Part shown: positions 9,538 to 18,592 of the stretch, in pieces
Position numbering within the stretch: position 1 is the first letter of the stretch
Layout of the letters: each line of letters opens with the position of its first letter
From: Streptomyces diastaticus subsp. diastaticus
Lineage (GTDB): Bacteria; Actinomycetota; Actinomycetes; Streptomycetales; Streptomycetaceae
Reading direction: 5' to 3'
Length of the DNA: 64,000 nucleotides
Assembly: GCF_011170125.1 (NCBI RefSeq)
Contig: NZ_BLLN01000005.1
Location: 2,232,001 to 2,296,000 of the forward strand
Program-made: the position numbers and the translations under genes
Notes under the pieces: generated by a model
The model's input: the letters and a program-made list of their open reading frames with translations, nothing else
Databases searched by the model: none
What the model was told of the DNA's origin: nothing

Positions 9538-9575
9538 GATAGATGGTTGCGAAACGGACTCGTTACACATCTATC
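9538..9575. promoter_or_regulatory. Inverted repeat upstream of peptide-transport operon
   Basis: Arms GATAGATG (9538-9545) and CATCTATC (9568-9575) are perfect reverse complements separated by 22 bases, in an AT-rich island about 250 bases upstream of the binding-protein start. It could be an operator for an unknown regulator or chance; no family consensus is recognised. Confidence 0.3.
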
Positions 9576-9761
9576 GGGCGTGACTGTCCGGATAGCGGAC
9601 ACTCCGGCCTGGAAATCCGGTTGCCGGGCCACGGAGAGGCGACCGTCGCCGCGCGCGCGGCGGTCGGCTGGCGGGCCGCGCCGCCGCGAGGACTGTGAGC
9701 ATCTTTCAGCCCGCGCCCGCGAAACGCATCCCCTTCGCCCAACTCCGCGGCCGCGAAAGGC

Positions 9762-9810
9762 CGGTGCCCGGCACCGCACCACCCGTGAGGGGGCGCGGTG
9801 CCGGGCACCG
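9762..9810 (-). terminator. Terminator of typA
   Basis: Perfect 16-base arms (9762-9777 and 9795-9810) with a 17-base loop, beginning 19 bases past the typA stop read leftwards. Confidence 0.75.
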
Positions 9811-9828
9811 TCGGGCCGGCGGTGCGGC

Positions 9829-11736
9829 TCAGCCGTGCTTGGCCTTGGAGGCGGCGCGGGCGCGGGTACGCGCGTCCAGGTTCACCTTGCGGATGCGGAC
9901 CGACTCCGGCGTCACCTCGACGCACTCGTCGTCGCGGCAGAACTCCAGCGACTGCTCCAGGGAGAGCTTGCGCGGCGGCACCAGCGACTCGGTGACGTCG
10001 GCGGTGGAGGAGCGCATGTTGGTGAGCTTCTTCTCCTTGGTGATGTTGACGTCCATGTCGTCGGCGCGGGAGTTCTCGCCGACGATCATGCCCTCGTACA
10101 CCTCGGTGCCGGGCTCGACGAAGAGCACACCGCGCTCCTGGAGGTTGGTCATCGCGAAAGCGGTGACCGAACCGGCGCGGTCGGCCACCAGCGAGCCGTT
10201 GTTGCGGGTCTTCAGCTCGCCGAACCACGGCTCGTGGCCCTCGTGGATCGAGTGGGCGATACCGGTGCCGCGGGTGTTGGTGAGGAACTCCGTGCGGAAG
10301 CCGATGAGGCCGCGGGAGGGGACGATGAACTCCATGCGGACCCAGCCGGAGCCGTGGTTCGACATGTTGTCCATGCGGCCCTTGCGGGTGCCCATGAGCT
10401 GCGTGACGGCGCCCATGTGCTCCTCGGGCACGTCGATGGTGATGCGCTCGATCGGCTCGTGGACCTTGCCGTCCACGTCCTTGGTGACCACCTGCGGCTT
10501 GCCGACGGTCAGCTCGTACCCCTCGCGGCGCATCTGCTCGACCAGGATGGCCAGCGCCAGCTCGCCGCGGCCCTGCACCTCCCAGGCGTCGGGGCGCTCG
10601 GTGTCGAGGACGCGGAGCGAGACGTTGCCGATCAGCTCGCGGTCCAGCCGGTCCTTGACCTGGCGGGCGGTGACCTTGCGGTCCTTGACGGCCGCCTTGG
10701 CGTCGGCGCCCTTGCCGGTGCCGCCTCGGCCGACGAGCGGGGAGGTGTTGGTGCCGACGGTCATCGAGATCGCGGGCTCGTCCACCGTGATCAGGGGCAG
10801 CGCGACCGGGTTCTCCGGGTCGGCCAGCGTCTCGCCGATCATGATGTCCGGGATACCGGCGACGGCGCAGATGTCACCGGGGCCCGCCTTCTCGGCCGGC
10901 TTGCGGGTGAGCGCCTCGGTCATCATCAGCTCGGAGATGCGGACGCTGGAGACGGTGCCGTCGCGCTTGATCCAGGCGACGGTCTGGCCCTTCTTCAGCT
11001 CGCCCTGCTCGACCCGGAGCAGCGCGATACGGCCGAGGAAGTTGTCGGCGTCCAGGTTGGTGACGTGCGCCTGGAGCGGGGCGGCCTCGTCGTACCGGGG
11101 GGCGGGGACGGTCTCCAGCAGGGTGGTGAAGAACGGCTCCATGTTCTGGCTGTCGGGCGGGACGGTGCCGTCCTCCGGCTTGGTCAGCGACGCGACGCCG
11201 TCCCGGGCGCAGGCGTAGACGATCGGGAACTCGATCTGCTCCTCGTCGGCGTCCAGGTCGAGGAAGAGGTCGTACGTCTCGTTGACGACCTCGTCGATGC
11301 GGGAGTCCGGGCGGTCCGTCTTGTTGATGCACAGGATGACCGGCATCCGGGCCGCGAGCGCCTTGCGGAGCACGAAGCGGGTCTGCGGAAGCGGGCCCTC
11401 GGAGGCGTCCACGAGCAGCACCACGGCGTCGACCATCGACAGACCACGCTCCACCTCGCCACCGAAGTCGGCGTGGCCGGGGGTGTCGATGATGTTGATC
11501 GTGATCGGGTCCCCGCCGTCTTTGGGGTGGTACTTCACCGCCGTGTTCTTGGCGAGGATCGTGATGCCCTTCTCACGCTCCAGGTCGTTGGAGTCCATGA
11601 CCCGGTCGTCGACCGAATCGAGCTGGTGGGCGGCGAAGCCGCCCGCCTGCTTGAGCATGGCGTCGACCAGAGTGGTCTTCCCGTGGTCGACGTGGGCGAC
11701 GATGGCGACGTTACGGATGTCGTGACGCGTGGGCAT
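9829..11736 (-). CDS. typA: Translational GTPase TypA/BipA
   Basis: 635-residue ribosome-associated GTPase of the elongation-factor superfamily, implicated in ribosome assembly and stress adaptation. G1 is AHVDHGKTTLVDAM, the switch II DTPGHADFGGEVER motif is intact, and G4 is NKTD. Domain II (beta-barrel) follows, then an EF-G-like domain (GRGELALAILVEQMRREG) and the TypA-specific C-terminal domain with VPSRGLIGFRTEFLTNTRGTG split across residues ~430-450. The length is normal for the family. It appears to be a single-gene unit with its own terminator; the 731 bases upstream hold no other gene. Confidence 0.97.
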   Translation of the reverse strand: MPTRHDIRNVAIVAHVDHGKTTLVDAMLKQAGGFAAHQLDSVDDRVMDSNDLEREKGITILAKNTAVKYHPKDGGDPITINIIDTPGHADFGGEVERGLSMVDAVVLLVDASEGPLPQTRFVLRKALAARMPVILCINKTDRPDSRIDEVVNETYDLFLDLDADEEQIEFPIVYACARDGVASLTKPEDGTVPPDSQNMEPFFTTLLETVPAPRYDEAAPLQAHVTNLDADNFLGRIALLRVEQGELKKGQTVAWIKRDGTVSSVRISELMMTEALTRKPAEKAGPGDICAVAGIPDIMIGETLADPENPVALPLITVDEPAISMTVGTNTSPLVGRGGTGKGADAKAAVKDRKVTARQVKDRLDRELIGNVSLRVLDTERPDAWEVQGRGELALAILVEQMRREGYELTVGKPQVVTKDVDGKVHEPIERITIDVPEEHMGAVTQLMGTRKGRMDNMSNHGSGWVRMEFIVPSRGLIGFRTEFLTNTRGTGIAHSIHEGHEPWFGELKTRNNGSLVADRAGSVTAFAMTNLQERGVLFVEPGTEVYEGMIVGENSRADDMDVNITKEKKLTNMRSSTADVTESLVPPRKLSLEQSLEFCRDDECVEVTPESVRIRKVNLDARTRARAASKAKHG

Positions 11737-12467
11737 GCTTGCTAGCGCTTCTCTCGGATCGGGGAATCAGGCGTCTCGTCCTTCGTACGCCAAGCCGGGC
11801 GGAGCCGCCACGGCTTCGTCCCATGGTACGGGGCGCGGACAACCCCCGCCGAACACAGGGCTTCCGGGGGCCGGCGGCACCGTGGCGGCCGGATCGCGTG
11901 CGGCACCGCCGACGGCGTCCGGAGGCGGGGTCGGTGCCGCGGGCCGGCGATCCTGCCCGGGGACTTCGGTTCCCGCCCGGAGCCGGCCGGGCCGTCGTCC
12001 GCCCAGCAGAGCGGGCCGGCGGCCCGGGCGGTGGCGTCCGCGCTGGTCAGGGCGGACCGCGGCGCTGCGCGCCCGCGCCGTCCACGATCCGGCTCGGCGC
12101 CTGTCCGCGGGCCTCGGCCGGGCCCCGCACTCCGGCCGGGACCGCACGGTGACGGCGGTGGCGCGGGCCCACTCGACGGGTACCGCCGTCGCGGAACGCG
12201 ACGCCGTCGCCGTCCGCTCTTGCGACGTGCGGATCACGTCCGCGCGGCCCGGCGCCGGCGGCCGGACACGCGGTCCCGCGGCGGCGCGGGGCACGCCCCG
12301 GGGCGCGACACCGCCGGCCCGGAGCTTGGGGGATCCGGGCCGGCGGGTGGGGTGGGGGGAATCCGTAGAGCGTCGGCCTGGTCAAGGGGCCGGAACGACC
12401 TTGCCCGCCGGGCGGGCCGGCGGGCAAGGGAGTTGAGCCAGTTCTGAGGTGCGGGTTCCGGGCGCGG
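11737..12467. other. 731-base intergenic region upstream of typA
   Basis: Extremely GC-rich, with several overlapping open frames on both strands. None has a ribosome-binding site, recognisable domain or normal amino-acid composition (Arg/Pro/Gly/Ala only). The left end should contain the typA promoter; the right end holds the terminator of the next gene. Probably non-coding. Confidence 0.55.
12401..12427 (-). terminator. Terminator of orphan solute-binding protein gene
   Basis: Perfect 10-base arms (12401-12410 and 12418-12427) with a 7-base loop, 40 bases past the stop of the gene at 12468. Confidence 0.6.
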
Positions 12468-14741
12468 TCAGGAACCGGTCTCGCGGTTCCGCGCCCCGGG
12501 CTCGACGCCCTTCTTCAGGAAGCCGATGTCCTGGTAGCGCGGGGTCGCGAAGCCGAACGCGCCCGCGTTCGCCACCCGGGGCCGGGCCGCGACCAGCTCC
12601 GGACGCTGGTAGAGGGGGACCGCTCCGGCGACCGCCCAGATCCGGGCGTCCGCCTCCTTGATCAGCTTCTTCCGGGCGCTGTCGTCCAGCTCGCCGACGG
12701 CCTGGTCGAAGAGCTGGTCGATGCGGTCGGTGCCGACCCGGGTGTAGTTCTGCGCGACGTTGAGCGAGCCGTCGGCCGCCGGGACCGGTTTGGCGTGGAT
12801 GGGGCGGCCGTCGGTGGCCGGGTAGGCCGTCCCCGGCCAGGAGTAGAGCGCCAGGTCGTACTGGCCGGAGGCGACGTGGTCGGTGAAGTAGCCGGAGCTC
12901 GGCACCTTCTTCATCGCCGTGGTCACCCCGATCTTCTCCAGCTGCTCCGCGATCTTGTCGGCCACCGCCCGGAGCTGCTCGGTCCCGGCTCCCGAGGGCA
13001 CCACGAAGCGCAGCGTCAGTTGCTGCCCGTCCTTGGCCGCCGGCCCCGCCGCGCCCTCGGCGTCCGGGCTCCGCGCCTCCTGCGGCGCCGCCGTGCCCTT
13101 GGGGGCGTACGCGCCGGGCGGGCCCCCCTGCTGGGCGTGCGCCCCCTGCTCGGCCCTGCTGTCGCCGTCCTGCCGGGCCGCCACGTCGGCCTGGCGCCAC
13201 AGGGCCGCGCCCTGACCCGCGGCCACCGGGTGCGGCAGCATCGGGCCTCCCCGCTCACCGGGCTTGCCGTCGTCCTCCCCGACGATGTACTCGCCCCCGT
13301 CGTCGCCCGGCCGGTCCTCGTTCCCCGAGTCGGTGACGCCCTCGGCCCCCTCTTCGGCCGGCTCCCCGGAGGCCCCGGCGCCCTTGGGGCGCGCCGCGCC
13401 CTCGCCCGGCTTCCAGCCCGCCTCGGCGAGCAGGGCGCGCGCCTCGGCGGAGTCCTGCTGCCCGAGCGCGCCGCTCGCGTCCTCGTACGCCTCCTGCCCG
13501 GACAGCGCCAGGTGGCTGCCGACCGGCTCGGCGGGCAGGCCCAGCGGCTTCAGCACGGTCTCGGCCAGCTCCTCGCGGTCCAGGGCGCGGGCCACCGCCC
13601 GGCGCACCCGCTCGTCGGCGAGCGGGCCGTCCGCGCCGTTCAGCGCGAGCTGGGTGAAGGCCGGCTCCAGCGCCTTGCGGACCTCGTAGGCGCCGAGCGA
13701 CTTCTGCTCGGAGGCGTACGTGGCGACGGCCTCGCGGGTCTGCTCGCGGGCCACCTGCTCGGCCGCGGCCGCCTCCTGCTCGGTGCCGTGCGCGACCGCC
13801 CAGGACATCAGGGCGTCCGCCGGGGTGCGCCCGGCTCCCGGCCCGTGGGCCAGGGGCCCCCTGGCGCCCTTGTCCCGCCCGGCCAGCGAGATCCGCTCCG
13901 CCTCGCGGGGGGTCAGCGGCGCCAGGTCGACGCGGCCCGCGGTCAGCGCCTTCGTGCGGTCCTCGGGGGCGACCGCCCGGAAGACCAGTCGGTCGAGCTT
14001 GGGCTGGTCGCCCCACCAGCGGGGGTTGCGGTCCAGGGTGATGTCGCCCGTCTTCCGGTCGACCTTCTTCAGGCTGAAGGGACCCGCCGTGTTCTTCAGG
14101 GTGCCGCGCGCGCTGTCGTTGAAGGAGTCCGGGGTGCCCATGACGTCCTTCGGGTACAGCGGGGAGAAGAGGCTGCGCCACTCCGCGTAGGGCTTGTCGA
14201 AGGTGACCTGCACCTCCAGGTCGTCCTTGCCCCGCTCGACCTTGGCGATCCGGTCGTACCCGGCGTTCCTGGCCGTCCAGTACGCCGGGTCCTTGCCGCG
14301 CAGGGCGCGCCACTGGGCCGCGAAGTCGGGGGCGCCGACCTCCCGGCCGTCGCTCCACACCGCCTTCTGGTTCAGCCGGTAGACCACGACCTGGCGCGGC
14401 TCGCGCTCGACCACCTCCGCGGACTCCAGGTAGTCCGGGTTGGCCTGCGGGCGGCCCCGGTCGTCCAGGGTGAACAGGGCCGGCAGGACGGCGCCGGCCA
14501 CCCGGTTCGTCGCGCCGTCCGCGTCCGCCTGGTACGCGTTGAGGGTGCCCGGAACGGCGTCGATCGCCCAGGCCAGGGTGGAGCCGTCGGCGACCAGGTC
14601 GCGGCCGGCGGGTTCGATGTCCTGGCGGGCTGCCGGAACGTTTCCTTCCTCGGACGCGCCGCACGCCGCGACGGCCGGGAGTGCGAGGACTCCGGTCGTC
14701 AGGAGCGCGACCGAACGCCGTCTTGCGCCGTCGTGGAACAT
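12468..14741 (-). CDS. Orphan ABC-type solute-binding lipoprotein (SBP family 5) with long disordered insert
   Basis: 757-residue exported lipoprotein. The signal peptide ends with lipobox VAAC (Cys27). Residues ~40-440 and ~572-750 match the peptide/nickel-binding SBP_bac_5 fold (blocks KAVWSDGREVGAPDFAAQW, TAGPFSLKKVD, DERVRRAVARALDREELAE, and C-terminal VPLYQRPELVAARPRV). Residues ~446-571 are a Gly/Glu/Ala/Gln-rich, probably disordered insertion not seen in the two peptide-binding paralogues here. There are no permease or ATPase genes beside it, so it may serve a distant transporter or act as a sensor. The start ATG at 14741 has CCGGAGG upstream. The substrate is unknown. Confidence 0.88.
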   Translation of the reverse strand: MFHDGARRRSVALLTTGVLALPAVAACGASEEGNVPAARQDIEPAGRDLVADGSTLAWAIDAVPGTLNAYQADADGATNRVAGAVLPALFTLDDRGRPQANPDYLESAEVVEREPRQVVVYRLNQKAVWSDGREVGAPDFAAQWRALRGKDPAYWTARNAGYDRIAKVERGKDDLEVQVTFDKPYAEWRSLFSPLYPKDVMGTPDSFNDSARGTLKNTAGPFSLKKVDRKTGDITLDRNPRWWGDQPKLDRLVFRAVAPEDRTKALTAGRVDLAPLTPREAERISLAGRDKGARGPLAHGPGAGRTPADALMSWAVAHGTEQEAAAAEQVAREQTREAVATYASEQKSLGAYEVRKALEPAFTQLALNGADGPLADERVRRAVARALDREELAETVLKPLGLPAEPVGSHLALSGQEAYEDASGALGQQDSAEARALLAEAGWKPGEGAARPKGAGASGEPAEEGAEGVTDSGNEDRPGDDGGEYIVGEDDGKPGERGGPMLPHPVAAGQGAALWRQADVAARQDGDSRAEQGAHAQQGGPPGAYAPKGTAAPQEARSPDAEGAAGPAAKDGQQLTLRFVVPSGAGTEQLRAVADKIAEQLEKIGVTTAMKKVPSSGYFTDHVASGQYDLALYSWPGTAYPATDGRPIHAKPVPAADGSLNVAQNYTRVGTDRIDQLFDQAVGELDDSARKKLIKEADARIWAVAGAVPLYQRPELVAARPRVANAGAFGFATPRYQDIGFLKKGVEPGARNRETGS

Positions 14742-15165
14742 GGGGCGTACCTCCGGGGGTCACCGGGATTTGATCACGTTTGGCGGTATATGGAGCTGAT
14801 CACATCTATCGCCACGGAACGCCTCCGGCGCGGGCCGACCCCGCCGACACGCCGTACCCGGCCACGGGTTCCACCCGTGCGGACCCCCTCGCACGCCGGC
14901 CGCGCCGTGGTCCGGGGTGCGCGCCGCCCGTCCGCGCGGGTATCCGGGGTGCGCGCCGCCCGTCCGCGCGGGTAGCTGACGGCCCCGGCCGGCGGCATCC
15001 GGGCCCGCCCGGGTGCGAGGCCGCCCCGGGGCCCGCGCCGGGCCGGGCGGGCTCGTCCACGGGGACCCCCCACGTTGAGCGGAGTTTCCCTCCGCCCCGC
15101 TCGCCACCAGGATCCCGTCGCCCTACCCTCCGAAGGAGCGGTCGAGCACGGCGAAGGGTGGCACG
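14742..15165. other. Intergenic region with tandem repeat
   Basis: Divergent spacer between the leftward SBP gene and the rightward small membrane protein. The SBP side (14742-14830) is AT-richer and probably carries its promoter. The centre holds a perfect 32-base tandem duplication. No gene seen. Confidence 0.5.
14911..14974. repeat. Perfect 32-bp tandem duplication
   Basis: Bases 14911-14942 are repeated exactly at 14943-14974. The unit begins TCCGGGGTGCGCGCC and ends GCGCGGGTA. It lies in non-coding sequence; likely replication slippage, though paired operator sites are possible. Confidence 0.9.
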
Positions 15166-15585
15166 GTGCGGGCGGACCTGATCCTGCCGATCCTGGTGCT
15201 CGCCGCCGCGCTGGCCGCCGCCGTGTACTCGTACCGCGGGCGCAGGCGCCGGGTCAGCACCCGGACCACCCCGGGGGGCTCCGAGATGTGGGGAGCGGGC
15301 GGGGACACCCGCACTCCGGCGCTCTCCCCGGCGGAGGCCCTGGCACACGCGGAGGACGCGATCCGGATCAGGGCGGCCCAGGTGGCGGCCGCCTCCCCCG
15401 ACGCACCGCCGGCCGCGCTGGCCGCCGCCGAGGCCGCCCTGACGACCGCCCGTACGGAACTGGCGGAGGCCCGGCGGCAGTGGGCGAAGGGCGAGGACCC
15501 GGCGGCGGTGCGCGAGCACAGCACACGGGCCGACGCCGTCCTGAAGGCGGAGGCCCCCGCGTTCGCCGCGCTCAGAAGAGGCTGA
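15166..15585 (+). CDS. Small membrane-anchored protein of unknown function
   Basis: 139 residues. A single N-terminal membrane helix (LILPILVLAAALAAAVYSY) is followed by an Arg-rich stop-transfer segment, then an Ala/Glu-rich soluble domain. That domain (residues ~65-135) has heptad-like Ala/Leu spacing suggestive of a helical bundle or coiled coil (ALAHAEDAIRIRAAQ, AALTTARTELAEARRQW). It probably has a single-pass topology with the helical domain in the cytoplasm. The start GTG at 15166 was chosen because it opens the membrane helix and has a weak GAAGG upstream. Its last 14 bases overlap the stop of the convergent regulator gene. Family not recognised. Confidence 0.7.
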   Translation: MRADLILPILVLAAALAAAVYSYRGRRRRVSTRTTPGGSEMWGAGGDTRTPALSPAEALAHAEDAIRIRAAQVAAASPDAPPAALAAAEAALTTARTELAEARRQWAKGEDPAAVREHSTRADAVLKAEAPAFAALRRG

Positions 15586-18250
15586 GCAGCGCCTCGGTCG
15601 GGTCGGGCGCCTCTCCGCCGTCGGGCAGCGCCAGCTCGAACCAGACGGTCTTGCCCCGGGGCGTGCGCCGCGCGCCCCAGGACGCGCTGAGCAACCCGAC
15701 GAGCTGGAGCCCGCGCCCGCCCTCGTCGGTGTCCCGGGCCCGGCGGCGCCGCGGCTGGACCAGCCCGGCGTCCCAGACCTCGCAGACCAGGGTGCGGTCG
15801 AGGAGCAGCCGGAGCCGGATCTCCCCCTCGCCGTACCGCAGGGCGTTGGTGACGAGTTCGCTGACGAGGAGTTCGACGGTGTCCACGAGGGCGTCGAGGC
15901 CCCAGCCCTCCAGCTGGGTGCGGGCCAGTTCGCGGGCGCGGCCGACCGACCTGGGTTCGCGCGGCAGCGTCCAGTCGCCGACGTTCCCGGCGGGCAGTCC
16001 CTGGACCCGCGCCATGAGCAGGGCGATGTCGTCCTCGCCGTGGTGGGTGTCGAGGGTGGAGAGCACGTGGTCGCAGACGTCCTCGAGCGGCAGCTCCGGC
16101 CCGGTGAGGGCGGCGCGGAAGGCGCTCAGGCCGTCGTCCAGGGTCTGGTCGCGGGACTCCACGAGGCCGTCGGTGTAGAGGGCGAGCAGGGCCCCTTCGG
16201 GCAGCTCCACCTCGACCTCCTCGAAGGGCTCCCCGCCGACGCCGAGCGGCAGGCCCGGCGGCACGTCGAGGAGGAGGGCGGGTTCGCCGGGTTCGCCCGG
16301 TTCCACGACGACGGGCGGCAGGTGTCCGGCGTTGGCGAAGGTGACGCGCCGGGTGACGGCGTCGTAGACCGCGTAGACGCAGGTGGCGAGGTAGACCTCG
16401 GAGAGGTCGGCGTCGCGGTTCTGGAGGGCGGCGCGGGTGGACTGCTGGGAGCCGGGGCCGCGCGCGGGGGCACCGAGGCCGCGGGCGATCTCGTCCAGGT
16501 GGGAGAGGACCTCGGCCGGTTCGAGGTCGAGCAGCGCGAGGGTGCGGACGGCGGTGCGCAGTTCGCCCATGGCGACGGCGGCGCGCAGGCCGCGGCCCAT
16601 CACGTCGCCGATGACCAGGGCGGTGCGGTGGCCGGGGAGTTCGATGACGTCGAACCAGTCGCCGCCGACCTCGGTGGCCGCGTTGCCCGGCAGGTACCGG
16701 CAGGCGATGTCCAGTCCGGACGCCTCGGGGGCGCCCGGCGGCAGCAGGCTGCGCTGGAGGATGAGGGCGCGCTCGTGCTCGCGGCGGTAGAGGCGGGCGT
16801 TGTCGATGCAGACGGCGGTGCGCGCGGCGAGTTCGGTGGCCAGTGCCCGGTCGCGCTCGCTGAAGGGCTCGCTTCCCTTGGTGCGGGAGAACTTGACCAG
16901 GCCGACCACGGTGTCCCGGGCGACGAGCGGCACGGCGAGGGTGGAGTGGACGAGGCCGGTGGAGCCTTCGACGTTCTGGGCGCGGGCGGTGCGCAGCGCG
17001 GTGGCGCAGGGCGAGCCGGGCGCGTAGTGGTGGACGGAGTTGACCGGGACGGGCGCCGTGCCGGGGCGGCCCGCCTCGTCGCCGATGCCGGGGCTGAAGG
17101 GGGTGTCGGCGACGGCGCTGGAGAAGGCGACGCGGCGCAGGTCGGCGCCGACCCGGCCGCCGTCGGCGGTGGACTGGCCCCACAGGCTCTGCGGCGCCTC
17201 GTCACCCTCCAGAAGCGCCTGGTAGAGGTCGACGGAGGCGAGGTCGCAGAAGGCGGGGACCGTGACGTCCAGGAGTTCGCGGGCGGTGGTGTCCAGGTCG
17301 AGGCTGGTGCCGATGCGGGAGGCGGCGTCATTGAGCAGGGCGAGGTTGCGCCGGGCGTGGGCGGCTTCGCGGGCGGCGGCGTCGCGGCGGGTGACGTCGG
17401 TGCCGATGGCGGCGACGCCGAGGGGTCGTCCGGCGCCGTCGTGGACGCGGTAGAGGTTGACCGACCAGTGGCGCCGCTCGCCGGGGTCGGTGGCGGGCCC
17501 CGCGAGCTGGAGGTCGTTGACCGGGTCGCCGGTGTCCAGGACGCGACGCAGGGCGGCGCTGAGCCGGTCGGCCTCGCGCGGCGGCAGGTAGTCCTCGGCG
17601 GCCCTGCCCCGGTGGGCCTCGGCGTGGCCGCCGAAGACGGAGGCGAACCGCTGGTTGGCCCGCTGGATGCGCAGGTCGGGGCCGAAGACGAGGAATCCGA
17701 TGGGGGATTGGCCGAAAATCGCCTCCGAGGCGGCCAGTCCCGACTCGATGCTCCGCAGGGTGCGGACGTCGACCACGATGCAGACGGCGGCCCGGTCGCC
17801 CGCCTCGGTGCGGGTGGGCATCACGTAGATCTCGGCCACCCCTTCGCGCGTCGCGGCCGCCGGAGGGTCGTCGGGTGCGGTGCGGGTGGTCACCGGTTCC
17901 GTGCCGGGTGCGGCGGCCGCGGAGTCACCGGCGCGGGGCGCGGGCAGCCGGACGGGCAGGACGCCGGTCCACTCCTTGCCGTCGAGAATCTCGGCCATCT
18001 TGCGGTGGCCGCGTTCGCGCAGGTGCCCGGGGACGAAGGCCTCGATGGGGTCGCGGCCCAGGACGTCCTGGGCGCGGATGCCGAAGATGCGCTCGGCGCG
18101 GTCGCTCCACTGGTCGACCAGCCCGTCGGGGCCGATCGAGAAGGAGGCGACCTTGATGTAGTCGTAGATCGACCCGGGTGGGCTGCTCTGCCACACGATC
18201 CGGCCCGCCGGCTCCTGGTGAGCCGTGGCCTTCGCTGGTATCTCGCTCAC
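15572..18250 (-). CDS. PAS-PAS-GAF-SpoIIE phosphatase-HATPase regulatory protein
   Basis: 892-residue signalling protein. A PAS-like region lies at ~25-100 (GLVDQWSDRAERIFGIRAQD) and a second PAS at ~175-290 (FGPDLRIQRANQRFASVFGG). A GAF domain spans ~305-480 and a PP2C/SpoIIE phosphatase ~495-715 (metal-site EVGGDWFDV and LALYTDGLVESRD). A C-terminal GHKL ATPase follows at ~740-885 (N-box SELVTNALRYGEG, G-box GGRGLQLVG). Such proteins combine phosphatase and RsbW-like kinase activities to control anti-anti-sigma factors in response to ligands. No STAS or sigma-factor gene is adjacent. It appears monocistronic and converges with the small membrane protein gene. Confidence 0.93.
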   Translation of the reverse strand: MSEIPAKATAHQEPAGRIVWQSSPPGSIYDYIKVASFSIGPDGLVDQWSDRAERIFGIRAQDVLGRDPIEAFVPGHLRERGHRKMAEILDGKEWTGVLPVRLPAPRAGDSAAAAPGTEPVTTRTAPDDPPAAATREGVAEIYVMPTRTEAGDRAAVCIVVDVRTLRSIESGLAASEAIFGQSPIGFLVFGPDLRIQRANQRFASVFGGHAEAHRGRAAEDYLPPREADRLSAALRRVLDTGDPVNDLQLAGPATDPGERRHWSVNLYRVHDGAGRPLGVAAIGTDVTRRDAAAREAAHARRNLALLNDAASRIGTSLDLDTTARELLDVTVPAFCDLASVDLYQALLEGDEAPQSLWGQSTADGGRVGADLRRVAFSSAVADTPFSPGIGDEAGRPGTAPVPVNSVHHYAPGSPCATALRTARAQNVEGSTGLVHSTLAVPLVARDTVVGLVKFSRTKGSEPFSERDRALATELAARTAVCIDNARLYRREHERALILQRSLLPPGAPEASGLDIACRYLPGNAATEVGGDWFDVIELPGHRTALVIGDVMGRGLRAAVAMGELRTAVRTLALLDLEPAEVLSHLDEIARGLGAPARGPGSQQSTRAALQNRDADLSEVYLATCVYAVYDAVTRRVTFANAGHLPPVVVEPGEPGEPALLLDVPPGLPLGVGGEPFEEVEVELPEGALLALYTDGLVESRDQTLDDGLSAFRAALTGPELPLEDVCDHVLSTLDTHHGEDDIALLMARVQGLPAGNVGDWTLPREPRSVGRARELARTQLEGWGLDALVDTVELLVSELVTNALRYGEGEIRLRLLLDRTLVCEVWDAGLVQPRRRRARDTDEGGRGLQLVGLLSASWGARRTPRGKTVWFELALPDGGEAPDPTEALLSLF

Positions 18251-18592
18251 GCGAACCGTCCCCTCCAGCTCACCGCCCCCGGACCCGGTTACCGGGGCAG
18301 CTGACCGCAGTATCCAGCACTACGGCGCGACATCACATCTCGTTCACGATCACAGCACGGTCTCGACGCTTTCAGGCCGGGTCCGGCCTGCCGGGCGCCC
18401 TCGAGTCCGACGCACTGACACTCCTAACCATGGGGAACGCCCTCCTAACCTCGCGCGGCCCACCGAGAACGAACGAGAGCCCACGAGATCGCACGCCGGC
18501 GACCGGACACGACCGGTCACCGTCCGTACGGACCGAACGCGCCCGGAACCGACCGCCGGGTGGCGCGGTCCGCCCGCTTCGGCCTCGGAGCG
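18251..18592. other. Intergenic region upstream of the SpoIIE-domain regulator
   Basis: Spacer between two leftward genes. Bases 18300-18440 are AT-richer and probably hold the promoter for the regulator. No hairpin, repeat or gene stands out. Confidence 0.5.

Larger units (their letters stand above)
9287..9828. other. Intergenic region: promoter region of the peptide operon and typA terminator
   Basis: No gene seen. The part from about 9430 to 9610 is distinctly AT-richer than its surroundings and probably holds the leftward promoter of the peptide-transport operon. It contains an 8-base inverted repeat and a GTCCG-GATAG-CGGAC half-palindrome near 9586. A terminator for typA occupies the right end. 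No confident -10/-35 pair could be picked. Confidence 0.6.

Noticed and set aside
11729..12447. Several 120-235-codon open frames upstream of typA
   Set aside because: No ribosome site, no domain, composition limited to Ala/Arg/Gly/Pro, and mutual overlap on both strands.
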